Origin: Leuctra nigra
Taxonomy: Eukaryota > Arthropoda > Insecta > Plecoptera > Leuctridae
Assembly (NCBI GenBank): GCA_934045905.1
Contig: OW203768.1
Location: forward strand, 16,334,316-16,398,315
Length of the DNA: 64,000 nucleotides
Direction of reading: 5' to 3'
The notes below the pieces were generated by a model. The model searched no databases and was not told the origin of the DNA. It was given only the letters and a program-made list of their open reading frames with translations. Position 1 is the stretch's first letter. Every line of letters starts with the position of its first letter. A program made the position numbers and the translations under genes. Positions 33,401 to 47,650 of the stretch are shown in pieces.

Positions 33401-36400
33401 GCAGTGACGTTCACTTGACCATTGCATCTCACACGGCACTTTTACCAGTTGCATCACGCGCGTGGGTGCAGCTCATGCATTGCATCGCACGGCGAAGAAA
33501 TTGAGGTTATTTTTACAATAAATCGTCGCAGGGATGTTGCAATGAGACTGATATGATACTTTTTATATATTGGCCTAAAAGTAAAAGAAGAAACATCATA
33601 GGTAGGAAGTACTAATTTCCTTATTAATTATTTGTTATTTAATCAATGATACGATTTCAAGACATTTCTACAACATTGTAACGTTACATTGTAAATGTTA
33701 TTTAACACTGTAATATGACATATCATTTGGTACGGTAAGCAATGTGACATACTGCATGTTCACTTGCTATGGAAATAAATAAAACCTTTATGATAATTAA
33801 AACCCGATAGAAATAAAGCTTGGTGTCTCGCAAAAACCCGTGACTCTTTCCGACAACACTCTTCCATTACGTCCGCACAATAGCTAACGCTAATTTCTGA
33901 CGTAATTCTAAGTTATTCTCACATAACTCCAATTTTCCCAAGCTCTTGGCCGAAAATAACCCTAACGTAACTTCACTTACTTCCACGGCGTTTTTCCCGG
34001 AAGCAGTTCTAATTGAACATCAAACACAGTTAGCCGAGTAATAATGTTAGTTGTTACGATGAAGGTATGTGGGTTTCGTGTTATTGGAAAGAGAATCACA
34101 GAATTATCTACCACAAAGAAGCAATGGCCTTCACATCGGTCAACATATTAAATCGAATTGCAGACCTTTTACTGCGGAGGTCATTTGATATTGCAAATTC
34201 ATCTGCAGCGATTGATGCGGTTGTGGGCTATTAGTAGGGCATCTTCCTCATTTGCCTTTCGACTAAGATAAACCAGAAAATAAACGGTCAGTTAGCTAGA
34301 ATCGAACCAGAGTACAAAGCGTTACAACTTCTCAAGTATAATTCCAGATTTCGAACTGCAGCCACGCGCCTTTCGTTTACACGACTTCTCTTCTCTACAA
34401 CTCCCACCCAGATAAAAGTTTGCACATTTTTAACCATTACATACGTTTTCAACAGATTTCGAACTGTCTGGTTGGGTTTGTTTGGATTACTGAAACTTTG
34501 TTATAGCTGCAACCAATGTTATTACTTCAGTCTGCATACAGAGCGAAAAGTTAGCTCGACATAAAGGAAAGTCGTATACGTGCTTACTTTCAAACGCTGC
34601 AACGCGGTAACTGGATGAGTTTTATTACTTGCATACAAGACAGATGCTGTTCCTTTAAAATCGAAATTACCAAACGGCATTTTGTGTTTCATTACAAAGA
34701 AAAATTAATTTTCTTTCGTGCATACATTTGATAATAAAATTAGCAAAATCCAGTTGAATTTGAAGATTTCTTTAAAATTACAATACCTACCAAAGAATAC
34801 AAATAATATCTGGACAAGAGAGCAGGAACATCAGGTTCACTTCTACAGATTTGAAGTTGTCGAGATGAAGCCATTTTATGTGTATTACACACGCACAATT
34901 TATTCCAAAATTAAGGAAAACAAGTTTTATATAATTCCATTGTTTGAATATTCTTAGGATTCACATTCATCTGAAAAACTACGTCGAGTTCAAAATTATT
35001 CTGTGACATTCTGCAACCAGTTCCAAGATTAGAAAAAAATCCGTGGTTTACATTCCTCCTTACTCCTGAGATAGCTATACGGCAGGACACAATTTAAACT
35101 TCGATTTAATTTCCCGTCGACATCAGGTCTGCTGTTGTTAAACCAGCTGTGATCGCAAGTTTGTGCGTACTTAGCAGCCAGATTCCAGCCATGCATTAAA
35201 ACCAGTAGAGTAAACTCACAAGCAAGTATATCTCGTCTTCACCACCTGACAATGTCAACAAAACAAGCCAACAAAGTTGCAGCCTCGTTTGTCCGTCATG
35301 CAGGTTGCATTAGCAGACAACCTTGGTAGTCCACTGACCGCCCGGTAGCGAACTCCGCGAGTTCTTTTGCAGATATCACAGAGATAATTCATAATATGTT
35401 TCATTTCGCCAAGTAAACGATCTTCCTTCGATACACAATCACCGCCACCTTCAGCAAATGACAGTAAATCAGAGCTTCGTTTAGATTTATGGAACGTTTC
35501 CCAAGTTTTGAATTTGTACTCTGGAGATGAAATATTTCGAACGTTTTATAATCAGAATGGAACGACAAGAAGGCGGTGCTTTGGCGTTTAAAAGAAGAGC
35601 TTTGAATTTATGGAATTTTTAGCTAAAGTTGAATTTTAAATGTTGAGAAAGTGTAGTGCGGAACTTTGATTAATTTTGAATTAGTTATCCTTTACAATTT
35701 ACATCATTATATTAATCAAACTGACACCAAAACTATCTCTTTTGAACTAAATTGCACTCATTACATCAGTAAAAATCGATAGCATTTTATCACTACTAAA
35801 CGATATCAAACATGTTGTTCACATCAATCAGGAAGGTGAAGTATAAATATTATTACACTCCTAGCTGTATATATCAGATAACAACACCATTCATGGTTGT
35901 ACCGTAATTGCAATATAATATTACAAAAGTCTACTAACACTACACTCTAGCTTCTGTGCAATGTAATTAATGCGTAATTGGCTACTGATGACAAAGAAGC
36001 CCGCCACATGGTTACACAACAAGAAGTAATTGTACACCCAGGTAAAATAAATAACAGGATAGTGTGTGATATACTGCAAGGCGAACCCATCGTTTATTGT
36101 GATGTTATAGTTAATTTGATCACAGATCACAGGATGGCATTAATTTGTATAAATGGAGGTATGTCACATAAAAGTATTGGCTGGACAGCACCCAAAACGA
36201 CGTTAGTGGGCATTAAGTTGCTACACAGTAGTTAGTAATGGCGGTAACGTTTTTTTTACGAGATATAATTGAGTACTGCAATAATTATGTGGATGGTCTA
36301 GTTTCTAGTAAAACTACCTATGACAATATTGCACAGAAAATGCAAACTGAAAGTAGCCTAACCTCAACCCTTCTAATGTTCTAATTCCACGACCCTCTGT

Positions 36401-36770
36401 GTTAATAATTTAATTATCTCATCGATTTTAGCAATGTGAACACCAATTTATCAAGACAATATTTGCCCAAATTCGTGGAAAATCTGAACAAATATAAAAA
36501 TTTAAAATTTAAAAAAATATTGTATTTACAAGGTGTTGATTGCTGAGGACGGCTAAAAATTTATCCACATTTTTTTCACATTTTTCGTAAATTTAGGGCC
36601 GACTTTTCAATCCTCTTTTAAACCAGTAGGTGCTCGTTTGAGGAATGTCATTGGTTGCTGCCATGGCAATATAGTCATAATCAACTGTTTAAAATTTAGC
36701 AGAGTATTGATAGACCGGCCCTTAATGATTCAAATGTTATAACGATATTTAAACGGGAATATGAGAATTT
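30471..36770. other. Long non-coding stretch
   Basis: No supported gene. 31240-31450 is an irregular AT-rich repeat of AATCGTAAATAACAC-like blocks. 34270-34380 has a tRNA-like B-box on the minus strand (GGTTCGATTC). Short open frames, such as an 82-codon plus-strand frame at 33256-33504, show no recognised domain. Confidence 0.4.
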
Positions 36771-36774
36771 AGCT

Positions 36775-37708
36775 GGCATAACGACATCACATGTGTGAAA
36801 GTATCCCTCGGGGTCCACGAATGACCCGCCACCCCCGCACAGCGCTAGCGATGCCCCACGACCTGTACCCCCACGCATTGGGTCAGCACCGGTGTTGACC
36901 TCAATGGACCCCGACTCCCCGGGGCAGGATGGCATAACGACATCACATGTGTGAAAGTATCCCTCGGGGTCCACGAATGACCCGCCACCCCCGCACAGCT
37001 CTAGCGATGCCCGCCGACCTGTACCCCCACGCCTGTGTCAGCACCGGTGTTGACCTCAATGGACCCCGACTCCACGGGGCAGGATGGCATAACGACATCA
37101 CATGTGTGAAAGTATCCCTCGGGGTCCACGAATGACCCGCCACCCCCGCACAGCTCTAGCGATGCCCGCCGACCTGTACCCCCACGCCTGTGTCAGCACC
37201 GGTGTTGACCTCAATGGACCCCGACTCCACGGGGCAGGATGGCATAACGACATCACATGTGTGAAAGTATCCCTCGGGGTCCACGAATGACCCGCCTCCC
37301 CCGCACAGCTCTAGCGATGCCCGACGACCTGTACCCCCACGCCTTGTGTCAGCACCGGTGTTGACCTCAATGGACCCCGACTCCCCGGGGCAGGATGGCA
37401 TAACGACATCACATGTGTGAAAGTATCCCTCGGGGTCCACGAATGACCCGCCTCCCCCGCACAGCTCTAGCGATGCCCGCCGACCTGTACCCCCACGCCT
37501 TGTGTCAGCACCGGTGTTGACCTCAATGGACCCCGACTCCACGGGGCAGGATGGCATAACGACATCACATGTGTGAAAGTATCCCTCGGGGTCCACGAAT
37601 GACCTGCCACCCCCGCACAGCTCTAGCGATGCCCGCCGACCTGTACCCCCACGCCTTGTGTCAGCACCGGTGTTGACCTCAATGGACCCCGACTCCACGG
37701 GGCAGGAT
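36775..37708. repeat. Tandem array of 155-156 bp, six copies
   Basis: GGCATAACGACATCACATGT starts each copy at 36775, 36931, 37086, 37241, 37397 and 37553 (spacings 156, 155, 155, 156, 156). Copies are over 95% alike and GC-rich compared with their AT-rich flanks. 156 is 52 codons, so the minus strand stays open across the 156-bp copies as a repeating 52-residue frame; the 155-bp copies break it. Confidence 0.95.
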
Positions 37709-40700
37709 GGGCGGGGGCGCGACCCTGCACCTCACACACCTACATTGTTGCGATCCAGTTAGTATCCAGCAATTAGCGGCCGATGGTTCATACAGTGCTT
37801 CCGAGAAATTGGTGAATGACCTCAACTTTCTAAATCGAGGAGAGTTTCATTCACTGATTTGATGGCTTTTTGTTTTCATTGACATCGTGACAACAATGCA
37901 TTTTCCATTATTTAACGTTTAGTACGGTTTCACTAATTACAAAAAGGCTCGAAATAGCCCACTTCAACTAAAAATAAAACTATAAACAAAAACAAATAAC
38001 AATAAAACATTGATGTTATCGTTAATTATAACAGTGGAACACAATTCAAAAGTTAAATCTCCACTTTTAAAGTACACTGGTCAATTCATATTTTTTATAT
38101 CTACGATGCCTACAATAGTTAATTTCAATAAAATCTCTATTTTCCCATATTTATTTATTACTTTATGGTCTAATATTTAAGGTAAAAGGGTACTTCGAGA
38201 GCAGATAATTGACTATACAAAAGGTTCAATTTCTTGGGTATGTGCATTTACAGCTGTATACTGTCATAACTGGACTGGATGATCTTTTTTCCTTCGCCAC
38301 GAGTCACGACTTCCGATAAATTTCCAGCTGAAAACACCGCGGAAATATTCCAGAAAAAACTCCGTGTACTTCTTCTATTGTGGCAAATAGAATGTCAGAA
38401 GGGCGTCACAACTTTTCTAACCTTCAAAGTATTACTCATCTTCTGAGGGGCCCACATGAAACTCGGCACACGCTCAAGCGAATATCACCGCTATTAATTA
38501 CCCAACGTCTCCCCACGAGCTGCATCTACGCGAATGCATCTTGATTAATATGCACCTCAGTGAGTCTGATAGAACAATGTTGCATGCTAACTACGCTAGA
38601 ACCCACACAGTGCTGGCAACACTTCGACACAATCCACTCCGTTGCTATCGACAACACGATCTAGAAGTCGAGATGAATGGAGTGACGTGTTAATGAGGCG
38701 TGGGTTCGAGTCCCACTAGCATCAATGAAGACACACTTTGGCGGCAATACTGTCATCTTGTACAGATCTTGATCTTGTATAATCTTGGATAAAAAAAAGG
38801 GAGAGAGGGATGGAATTTTAAGCAAATTGGCTTCACTTTTGAGGTAGACTTTGTCATAAGTCCTATTTCATGTCCAGAAAACATTATTTTTTTGTTCTGC
38901 AGTAGACGTTTGGCATGTTACCTCATATACAAGCAGAAATGGAGCATTGTTCTGTAGACTCTACCCGGTTTTAGTTGTATAAATAACGGTTCTAAGAGTT
39001 CTTAAAATGTATAATTTGTAATTCATGATTTCGGAAGAAACTTATGTCGAACTCGGAACTAGATTGAGTAATTACATGATTTCAATTAATTTTACGGTCA
39101 AGAAAATCGACCCTTTACCTACTATTTGGACCAGAGAAAATGGGGTCCATTTCATTTGGTATGTTTTGATTGATATCTTGCTAGTTTGCTAGTCGTCAAT
39201 ACTTTGACTTTAAATAGACTTTGAAATTGAATAGACTTTGAAAACTGAAAACCTACTAAAACAAATCAAACCCCTAATAAACGGCGCCTTTTCATGTATA
39301 TTCCATTCTCCTTCTATCACGTCCTGCGTAGACGCTCAAATCCAATAGATTGATACATTGACGCAGTAATGAAGCTGCGCTCCCCCTCATCTCTACATCT
39401 TCATTAGCTCGGTGCTAATCCCAGCTGAATCAGTACAAGTCAATCAGTTGGTCCCCTCAGCCTCCAGGCATGAGTCAGATGTCATCTCCCTCGACTCATC
39501 TCTACCAGAGGTGACTGGACCTGCAGCATCCTCCCTCGCGACGTAACAGGCAAAGCAACACAACCAGACAACCCAAGTTATTACTACAATCGAATTAAAA
39601 TGCTCCAAGAATCCTGGGACCGCTTTACAGACAGCTGCGTCAAATTTTCCCAAAATGCGGACATCCATAAGGCTCATTATTTACTCCACTTTTATGCAAC
39701 TTTGGGAGGTAGTTTTGATACCCATTTTTTGGAAATATTATTGAGAAAATTGAATAATACTTGAAATAAAAAGTGTTATTTTTCATATTTTTGTAAGTTT
39801 GGTTGTGTCTATTTGGTTTTGAGGCAATAATGTATCTAAATATTGTAGTCTTTTTGTAAGGATTCCTCGGGCTATGTAGATTATAAGGTACCTACTGAAT
39901 TATTTCAAAATTTGTGTATCGTCCTATTTTAATGTTTCGCCTCCTACAGTTTGATGATTAAATTAGTGTGAAAAATTACGAGATAATTATGAGTTTGTGA
40001 TAGGTACAAGGTTTGGGAGTTTCAATCATCAGTTATTCTACGAATAATATTTCTTCGAATCTTGTAAACCTAACTGAAAACCTGGCAGAAAACACGTATC
40101 GCAGCACAGATCTATGACGATCCTCCTCCAAACACTTGAACTGAGAAAGATATTAGGTACTCCATTGTTTACCTTATTAATTCGTTGTTGCAAACTTGTT
40201 TTTGCAGCATCACTGCAAATAAGTGACAAGGGCAGGATGAAATTACTAACGGTTAATTTAATTGTCTTCCTGGAAGACCAACCTTTTTAATGTTATTAAT
40301 AGTTGTAATCTTAGGTATAGAAGCACATCCAGGAGTCCTTCCATCTTGTTTTAAAACAGAAATATCGTCAAAATCTGGTGTATCATGGCAACAAAGTCTT
40401 CACCATGGTACCTCACACATTATTTTACAGATTTACAATAAAACCTAATGATTGTCTTTGAGTTTGCAGGAGGTGATAAAAGTTCACGAGAAGAAGAGGT
40501 TATTGGTCCAACATCCTCCCTGACGTATCTTGTCACGGTGAATGATCACGTGCTCTGCCCGTCTATCCGACCATCTGATTTATTCCACCCAGCGTTTAAT
40601 TGCCCGATCATAATGTATTCCACATTCATCAACACTAACTAACGTGAATTAAAACCAATTTTCTGATGCAGCGATGGAAAATATACACTGATTCCAAGTC

Positions 40701-42230
40701 GAATCCAGTTTTTAGAAACAATTCTCGTAAAAAAGATGAGATTCCACAATAAAATATTAAAGTGAGGTTAATGTTTGGGTCGTTTTTTGGTAAATTACAT
40801 TTTGAAAACTGAAATTTAACTAAAATACCTAGTTAATTTAACTAAGAAGTGAAATCAAGAAATTTACTACGATTTACTACCTACTTACTACCTGCATCAC
40901 GAGAGGATGGTAATCAATAAACGGGCTACAATTCTAGATTAGTATGCAATTTTACCTGCTTTAAGATTTAAAATACAGGTTTCAAGGCAAAATACCTGGC
41001 AAAATCAGGTTCAAAATACCTGATTTTGAAGTAGACATTCCACATTCGAAATGTAATTCTAGTTGAAATTGTCCTCTTTTTCAGGTATTTCATTCAATTC
41101 CAAATCCCTCCTCCATATTGGCATGAGATAAAGACTAGAGATGTGCAATGCAGTTGAGCCGTCAATGCTCTTCAAAACATGTTTGATTTGTAAAATATCG
41201 CTAATAATCAATATTAGTCCAAGTTGCGAGCAGATAACACTGAAAATAACGCAATATGATTCATGATAACACGATAGCTGATATCACTGCAAGTTGAAGG
41301 CTAAACCGTGCAAAATAAATTGTATTTGTTACCTGTAGGTACAAAATAGGCAGAACATACTGCTAACTGTATGTTAGGCACTAGATTTATTATAGAAATT
41401 GTTTTATTTTTCTATAATGTACGTAACGTGAAATTGCATAACAGCGATTTATATACTGAACCATCCTTGATCGATAAAACTATCTTATCAATATTAAGTA
41501 ACATACTGTATAATTATTAAAGTGTCATAAATATCCTATAACGGCGTTAGGGAGCGATTCCACTAGGAGCCCTATTCTGACAGCATTTTACCCGGGGCCT
41601 TGTTTCAGTATTTTATTCTAGATATTGTATAGTTAGATCGTTTGAAAGTGAAACGTCAAGTATTCTACTGAAGGGCCGTGGGTCTTATGTTGTAACTCAA
41701 TTCACGTACATGTGCAACATAGTAAAACCATGTGCAAGCGATCGAATCATAGCGAAGTTTCAGAAAAGAGCCCGAGAGGACGCTTAATTCACCTAATTCC
41801 AATAAATTATAATGGTTTCTCCCCTCTATTACAGTATAGACATGTCATCAGTAAATGGAACTAATAAAATCACCCCAATCCTGATCGGAAGCCCGCTATA
41901 AGGTTATGTTACTTACTAGACAATGGCCATTATATCATAATTGCAATAAGGGTAATATTATAAGGGTATTTTGTTGATTCTACATATTCCCATACTGATG
42001 AGATAGAGAATGTAAAACATTTGTAAGAACGTAGGTTATAAAAACACCGAATGACAGCTCAGTGCCCCCCTCCACTCCCTCTCCCCACAAAAAATAATAC
42101 ATAACCTCACCAATAATAGTTTTTAGTCATGAATTAAAATATAACAATTGATAATTAAATTAGCAGCATATTATGAGGCTCATTAAAAATTGATTATAAC
42201 GAAAGTATAAATATCATAAAAATAGGGGGA
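37709..42230. other. Long non-coding stretch
   Basis: No supported gene. A tRNA-like B-box (GGGTTCGAGTCCCAC) lies at about 38702. Right-end fragments of the GGGGAATAGAATCTACAT family occur near 38937-38965 and 39285-39325. A small cluster of ATACCTG/CAGGTA-type repeats lies at 40970-41030. Nothing else stands out. Confidence 0.4.
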
Positions 42231-42380
42231 AGGGGGTGCATAAGGACTTGTTGCTTGTTATGAGTATCCAACCACGTGTTCACATGCGAGTAGGGGAACG
42301 GGGTATCACATGGACAAGGGGTAGATTCCGATATGCAACAGTACTTGTTGCTTGTTATGGGTGTCCAACACGTGTTCACC
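42231..42380. repeat. Degenerate leading copies of the 175-bp array
   Basis: Diverged partial units with GTAGGGGAACGGGGTATCAC precede the regular array. They include two copies of TTGTTGCTTGTTATGRGTRTCCAAC that are absent from the regular unit, so the edge of the array keeps an older form. Confidence 0.7.
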
Positions 42381-44305
42381 TCACATCAACATGCAAGTAG
42401 GGGAACGGGGTATCACATGGACAAGGGGTAGCTCCCATTACCTGTAGCTTGTCGGCGAGTATCCACGTGATCACTGACAGTCCGCCATCACACACAACGT
42501 TCTACTCGACTGGATCATCACGTTACTACTGAACTAAACACTCACCGCCTTCACCTCACATCAACATGCAAGTAGGGGAACGGGGTAGCACATGGACAAG
42601 GGGTAGCTCCCATTACCTGTAGCTTGTCGGCGAGTATCCACGTGATCACTGACAGTCCGCCATCACACACAACGTTCTACTCGACTGGATCATCACGTAA
42701 CTACTGAACTAAACACTCACCGCCTTCACCTCACATCAACATGCAAGTAGGGGAACGGGGTAGCACATGGACAAGGGGTAGCTCCCATTACCTGTAGCTT
42801 GTCGGCGAGTATCCACGTGATCACTGACAGTCCGCCATCACACACAACGTTCTACTCGACTGGATCATCACGTAACTACTGAACTAAACACTCACCGCCT
42901 TCACCTCACATCAACATGCAAGTAGGGGAACGGGGTATCACATGGACAAGGGGTAGCTCCCATTACCTGTAGCTTGTCGGCGAGTATCCACGTGATCACT
43001 GACAGTCCGCCATCACACACAACGTTCTACTCGACTGGATCATCACGTAACTACTGAACTAAACACTCACCGCCTTCACCTCACATCAACATGCAAGTAG
43101 GGGAACGGGGTAGCACATGGACAAGGGGTAGCTCCCATTACCTGTAGCTTGTCGGCGAGTATCCACGTGATCACTGACAGTCCGCCATCACACACAACGT
43201 TCTACTCGACTGGATCATCACGTAACTACTGAACTAAACACTCACCGCCTTCACCTCACATCAACATGCAAGTAGGGGAACGGGGTAGCACATGGACAAG
43301 GGGTAGCTCCCATTACCTGTAGCTTGTCGGCGAGTATCCACGTGATCACTGACAGTCCGCCATCACACACAACGTTCTACTCGACTGGATCATCACGTAA
43401 CTACTGAACTAAACACTCACCGCCTTCACCTCACATCAACATGCAAGTAGGGGAACGGGGTAGCACATGGACAAGGGGTAGCTCCCATTACCTGTAGCTT
43501 GTCGGCGAGTATCCACGTGATCACTGACAGTCCGCCATCACACACAACGTTCTACTCGACTGGATCATCACGTTACTACTGAACTAAACACTCACCGCCT
43601 TCACCTCACATCAACATGCAAGTAGGGGAACGGGGTAGCACATGGACAAGGGGTAGCTCCCATTACCTGTAGCTTGTCGGCGAGTATCCACGTGATCACT
43701 GACAGTCCGCCATCACACACAACGTTCTACTCGACTGGATCATCACGTAACTACTGAACTAAACACTCACCACCTTCACCTCACATCAACATGCAAGTAG
43801 GGGAACGGGGTAGCACATGGACAAGGGGTAGCTCCCATTACCTGTAGCTTGTCGGCGAGTATCCACGTGATCACTGACAGTCCGCCATCACACACAACGT
43901 TCTACTCGACTGGATCATCACGTAACTACTGAACTAAACACTCACCACCTTCACCTCACATCAACATGCAAGTAGGGGAACGGGGTAGCACATGGACAAG
44001 GGGTAGCTCCCATTACCTGTAGCTTGTCGGCGAGTATCCACGTGATCACTGACAGTCCGCCATCACACACAACGTTCTACTCGACTGGATCATCACGTTA
44101 CTACTGAACTAAACACTCACCGCCTTCACCTCACATCAACATGCAAGTAGGGGAACGGGGTAGCACATGGACAAGGGGTAGCTCCCATTACCTGTAGCTT
44201 GTCGGCGAGTATCCACGTGATCACTGACAGTCCGCCATCACACACAACGTTCTACTCGACTGGATCATCACGTAACTACTGAACTAAACACTCACCGCCT
44301 TCACA
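42381..44305. repeat. Tandem array of exactly 175 bp, 11 copies
   Basis: TCACATCAACATGCAAGTAG begins copies at 42381, 42556, 42731, 42906, 43081, 43256, 43431, 43606, 43781, 43956 and 44131, always 175 bp apart with no indel. Differences are a few alternating substitutions (CGTTACT/CGTAACT, CCGCC/CCACC, GTATC/GTAGC). Each unit holds one E-box palindrome CACGTG within TATCCACGTGATCACTG. The length is near a nucleosome repeat, as in many satellites. Confidence 0.97.
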
Positions 44306-45018
44306 CTCACATCACGCGCCCCGGCAATTGCTCACGCAGCTATAACAATCTTGGATACCGACCAAATAACACGCAATATCAACACTACGGTCGGATAATG
44401 ACGTGTACTGCATAACACAACATGCGGCGGAACTTTCGTGTGTCACCGAAAGCTTTCGTGACACGAATTTGCACGAATCACGTTTAATTTAAGTGTGATT
44501 TTCCTGGTGGTCACTTTTTATATACGTCAATTCGTCTAGTTTATTGTTGATATACGCACTGTAAAAAAAATCCCAAATGTTTTTGACAGTTCAAGTGCAC
44601 ATTTACTAAAAATTTCAGTTCTTTTTCGTCCTTTTCATGAAACTTAAAATTGAAACGTCACTTTCCCACACATTCTGTTCAAAAAAACGTCACTTTTACT
44701 TCAAAATCCAGTAAGAAATGTCACTCTTCCCGACGTTCTGTCGCCGGCTCTTCTAACCTCAATGTCTGTCACTGTGTACGTGATCGTGTGCACTGCGCTT
44801 GCGCGCTGGGTGGACTACAAGCGACATGATGTTGCCACGTGCTCTGTCAGCGACCGACTGAGCTGAAGTGACGTGACCACCTGGCATCAGGCACGGCCAC
44901 GGAGAGTAGATAGTGCGGAGAGGGGAAAAACAAGATCAGGTGGGCTGTGGATCACTGGTGCACGTACGCATTGTGTTGTTGTGGACCATGAGAGATGATA
45001 CATAATAATGCTCCATTA
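44306..45018. other. Non-coding flank with a CpG-rich segment
   Basis: 44700-44930 is richer in CpG and has GTACGTGATCGTGTG, TGCGCTTGCGCGC and AGTGACGTGACC. It could be regulatory, but no exon or start is supported. Confidence 0.3.
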
Positions 45019-45400
45019 CTAGGAAAACGCTCCGTGTGGCGTGAAGATTCTGATATATAGACCTTGGAAAGAGCCCAAACGAAATGAAATTTCCTTCAAA
45101 ATATTCGAAAATATTTCTAATCCACGCATAAATTATCCGTAAAATGTCAATAACTTTTGAAGATTACGACAGATTAGTCTGAAAATTGGCAAATATACCA
45201 AAAATGTTGGTCCCTATGACCATAGAAAATTTTAAGTTGATCGGTCAAACGGTTCCTTTTAATTTCCAAGAAATCACCGGAACTCGTTCAAAAACTAGAC
45301 ACGAGGCAGCTCGTGTGACATTTGTGTGTGTACAAAATTGCATATCAATAGGTTGAATGGTTTAGCTTGGTCAATGCATACAAAAACAGTAACAGACACA
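45019..45400 (-). mobile_element. Helitron-like repeat, copy 2 (3' part)
   Basis: On the minus strand it ends GGAGCGTTTTCCTAG at 45019, the same terminus as the copies at 1186 and 60475. The interior near 45130-45250 matches 59930-60060 in reverse: CTTTTGAAGATTACGACAGA, AATGTTGGTCC and GATCGGTCAAACGGTTCC. The 5' end is not recognisable, so it is truncated. Confidence 0.6.
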
Positions 45401-46560
45401 AAATAATAAACAGAGAAAGTATCGTCTACCAACTTTTAAGTTTACTTTGAAAGTCCGGTTAACCATCTGGTTGAGCTTTCTTTCTTATAAGGGCTGGTTT
45501 TTCAACGCTGTTTACTTAGTGGTCATTCTAGGAATTGTCACCTAGTTCTGACAATAGAGTCCTAATCAACGGTTTAAATTTAACAGAAAATTTAAAAAAT
45601 GTAACAGATAATTTAAAAAATCAGACAAAACGGGTGTAGTACGCATTATTTTTTATAAAATGATGTTATAGTTTACACATAGGTCCATGCGTCATTCTAG
45701 CACAATCCTTATACATTTATAATTATCTTAGAATTATAAATTAAAATAATTCTAATAATCTTTCTACTAATCCTTCTAACAATAACTACAACAACCATTT
45801 CCAAGATAGTTGCAAAACAAACAATGTAAATCACTAATTCTACTTAAATTTAAAAACTTCTTGTAACCTACGCAGTTTGTGATCGCTTCGCCCTAGCCTT
45901 GTGCAGCTTTAAACTGACAGTTGTCGCGGCGTAACAGTCCTTGATGTAGGTCAAGGTGTGTATACTATCTCTCACAGGCACGGTGCAAAGATAAGTCATC
46001 GACAGTGTTCTCTTTCATTCGGAGAAGAGTTACGATTGTTGCGTCATGGATGGAGTTCAATATGTTTCGTTTGTTATTGATTATGCATTCGGTTTTGTTG
46101 GCTTTCGGATTAAGATTTTACGATCGGTCAAGGAAAGGGAAATCCTTGGTTTGAAAGTTGTGGTAAAGCTGTGTAGGTTCAATGTGAAATTGATTTTAGA
46201 TTCATTCATAAACTGGTATCAAGTAAAAGGAAGTGTGGGTTGATTTTGTAATGAAACGAATCTTCAAGAACTGTTAGATGTTTTGTCATGTTTCCACCTT
46301 CATGTTTTCTTAGATAATATTCAAGAAAACAATAATTTTCTTAAATTTGTGACTTCGAAGTGTATACTTAAATAGCTGTTAAAATGTACGAAACTGAGCC
46401 AAATTGTGTAGACAATCCCTTGTCTGGTACTGCACCCAATATTCAAGTTCTCTAATTAATTATTTCTTGCATCGAAATGGGCGAACACTTTTGGATTTGT
46501 GCACAGATAGTGTGAAAGTGAAAGTACAAAAAGTGGTTGAAACATGAATTGTATACAGTA
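45401..46560. other. Non-coding stretch
   Basis: AT-rich; no supported feature. A 65-codon plus-strand frame at 46046-46243 shows no known domain. Confidence 0.35.
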
Positions 46561-46785
46561 CAGTGCAATAACTAGTTAAGTCAATGAGAGAATATATTTG
46601 GATACACGCAATAAACAGTATACATGAAATAAAATTTGGGTGAAAAATAGTAAATTTTGTATAAGTTGCGAAAGAAAAAAAAATAAGAATGCACACCAAA
46701 CAAAAAATGTAATATTTTTCACAATTTTTTAGTATTTTTGTTTATTGTACATTTTCTCTCATTGACTTAACTAGTTATTGCACTG
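46561..46785. mobile_element. MITE with 32-bp perfect terminal inverted repeats
   Basis: Arms 46561-46592 and 46754-46785 are exact complements, starting CAGTGCAATAACTAGTTAAG. It is 225 bp and AT-rich. The left end is preceded by TA and the terminus CAGTG is Tc1-like, but the right flank is GA, so the superfamily is uncertain. Confidence 0.8.
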
Positions 46786-47650
46786 GACCCTTCAATTGTC
46801 CTATGCTGACTGTTATTTTAAAAATATCAATGACAATGCAGCTATAAGACGTTCCAAACGCTAACAGATTTTCGCTCGCTAATTTCTCCGATCACTGAGC
46901 TATTATACCTAATATCCATCTGATCGGTGACACAATCCATGCAATCGCGCGCAATCCTAACACAATACACTAATTACCAGCAAATCAACACATTTCTACG
47001 CGTCTAATTGCATAATTGCATTCTTCATTCGTCACGTTCAGACATACCTCGCGCCTAGCAAGGCAAATGAGGCAGTTCGCACACTGTAGACGTGTTAATA
47101 TCCAGATTATCATTGGATACATCGTGGATACTTGACTGGGGGCTCTGTGTGCGACATGCTGTTAATGGTAAGGTTAGAAGAGATTATGACCCCCCCCCCC
47201 CCCCCCCCCCCTCCCTAAAAATATGGAATGTTCGCTTTAAATGTAGGATTGCATAAGGAGGGTTTTGGAAGATCTCAACAAAACTTCTCACATGTGCATC
47301 AATCTAATATTTTCTTGAAATATATTTTAATTTTAAAGTCAGCTTATTTTGCACATTCATTATCCAATTTAGGTACAAAACACTTTTTCTTAAAACAAAT
47401 TGAAAAATGTGAGTAGACATTCTTTTAAGATCGAATTCAGAGCCTTCCTGCAAGGACTTTCCATTAATTACACTTACATTTTTACCAGGTTTTTTCACTA
47501 ACACATTTTACACCTTGGCCTTCCTGGAGCATTTAGGCGCATTCTGGTCATAGAGGAGTAATTGTTTTAATTAAAAAATAATTCTATGAATATTGGTGGA
47601 TACGCCAAACTTCCATTGATACTATTTGCATGAAATGTATTCCCCGGGGA
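46786..47650. other. Non-coding stretch with a C22 homopolymer
   Basis: A run of 22 C lies at 47190-47211 (G-quadruplex or i-motif potential). No gene is supported. Confidence 0.5.

Noticed and set aside
33256..33504. 82-codon plus-strand frame
   Set aside because: No recognisable domain, no splice or promoter context, and a length expected by chance.
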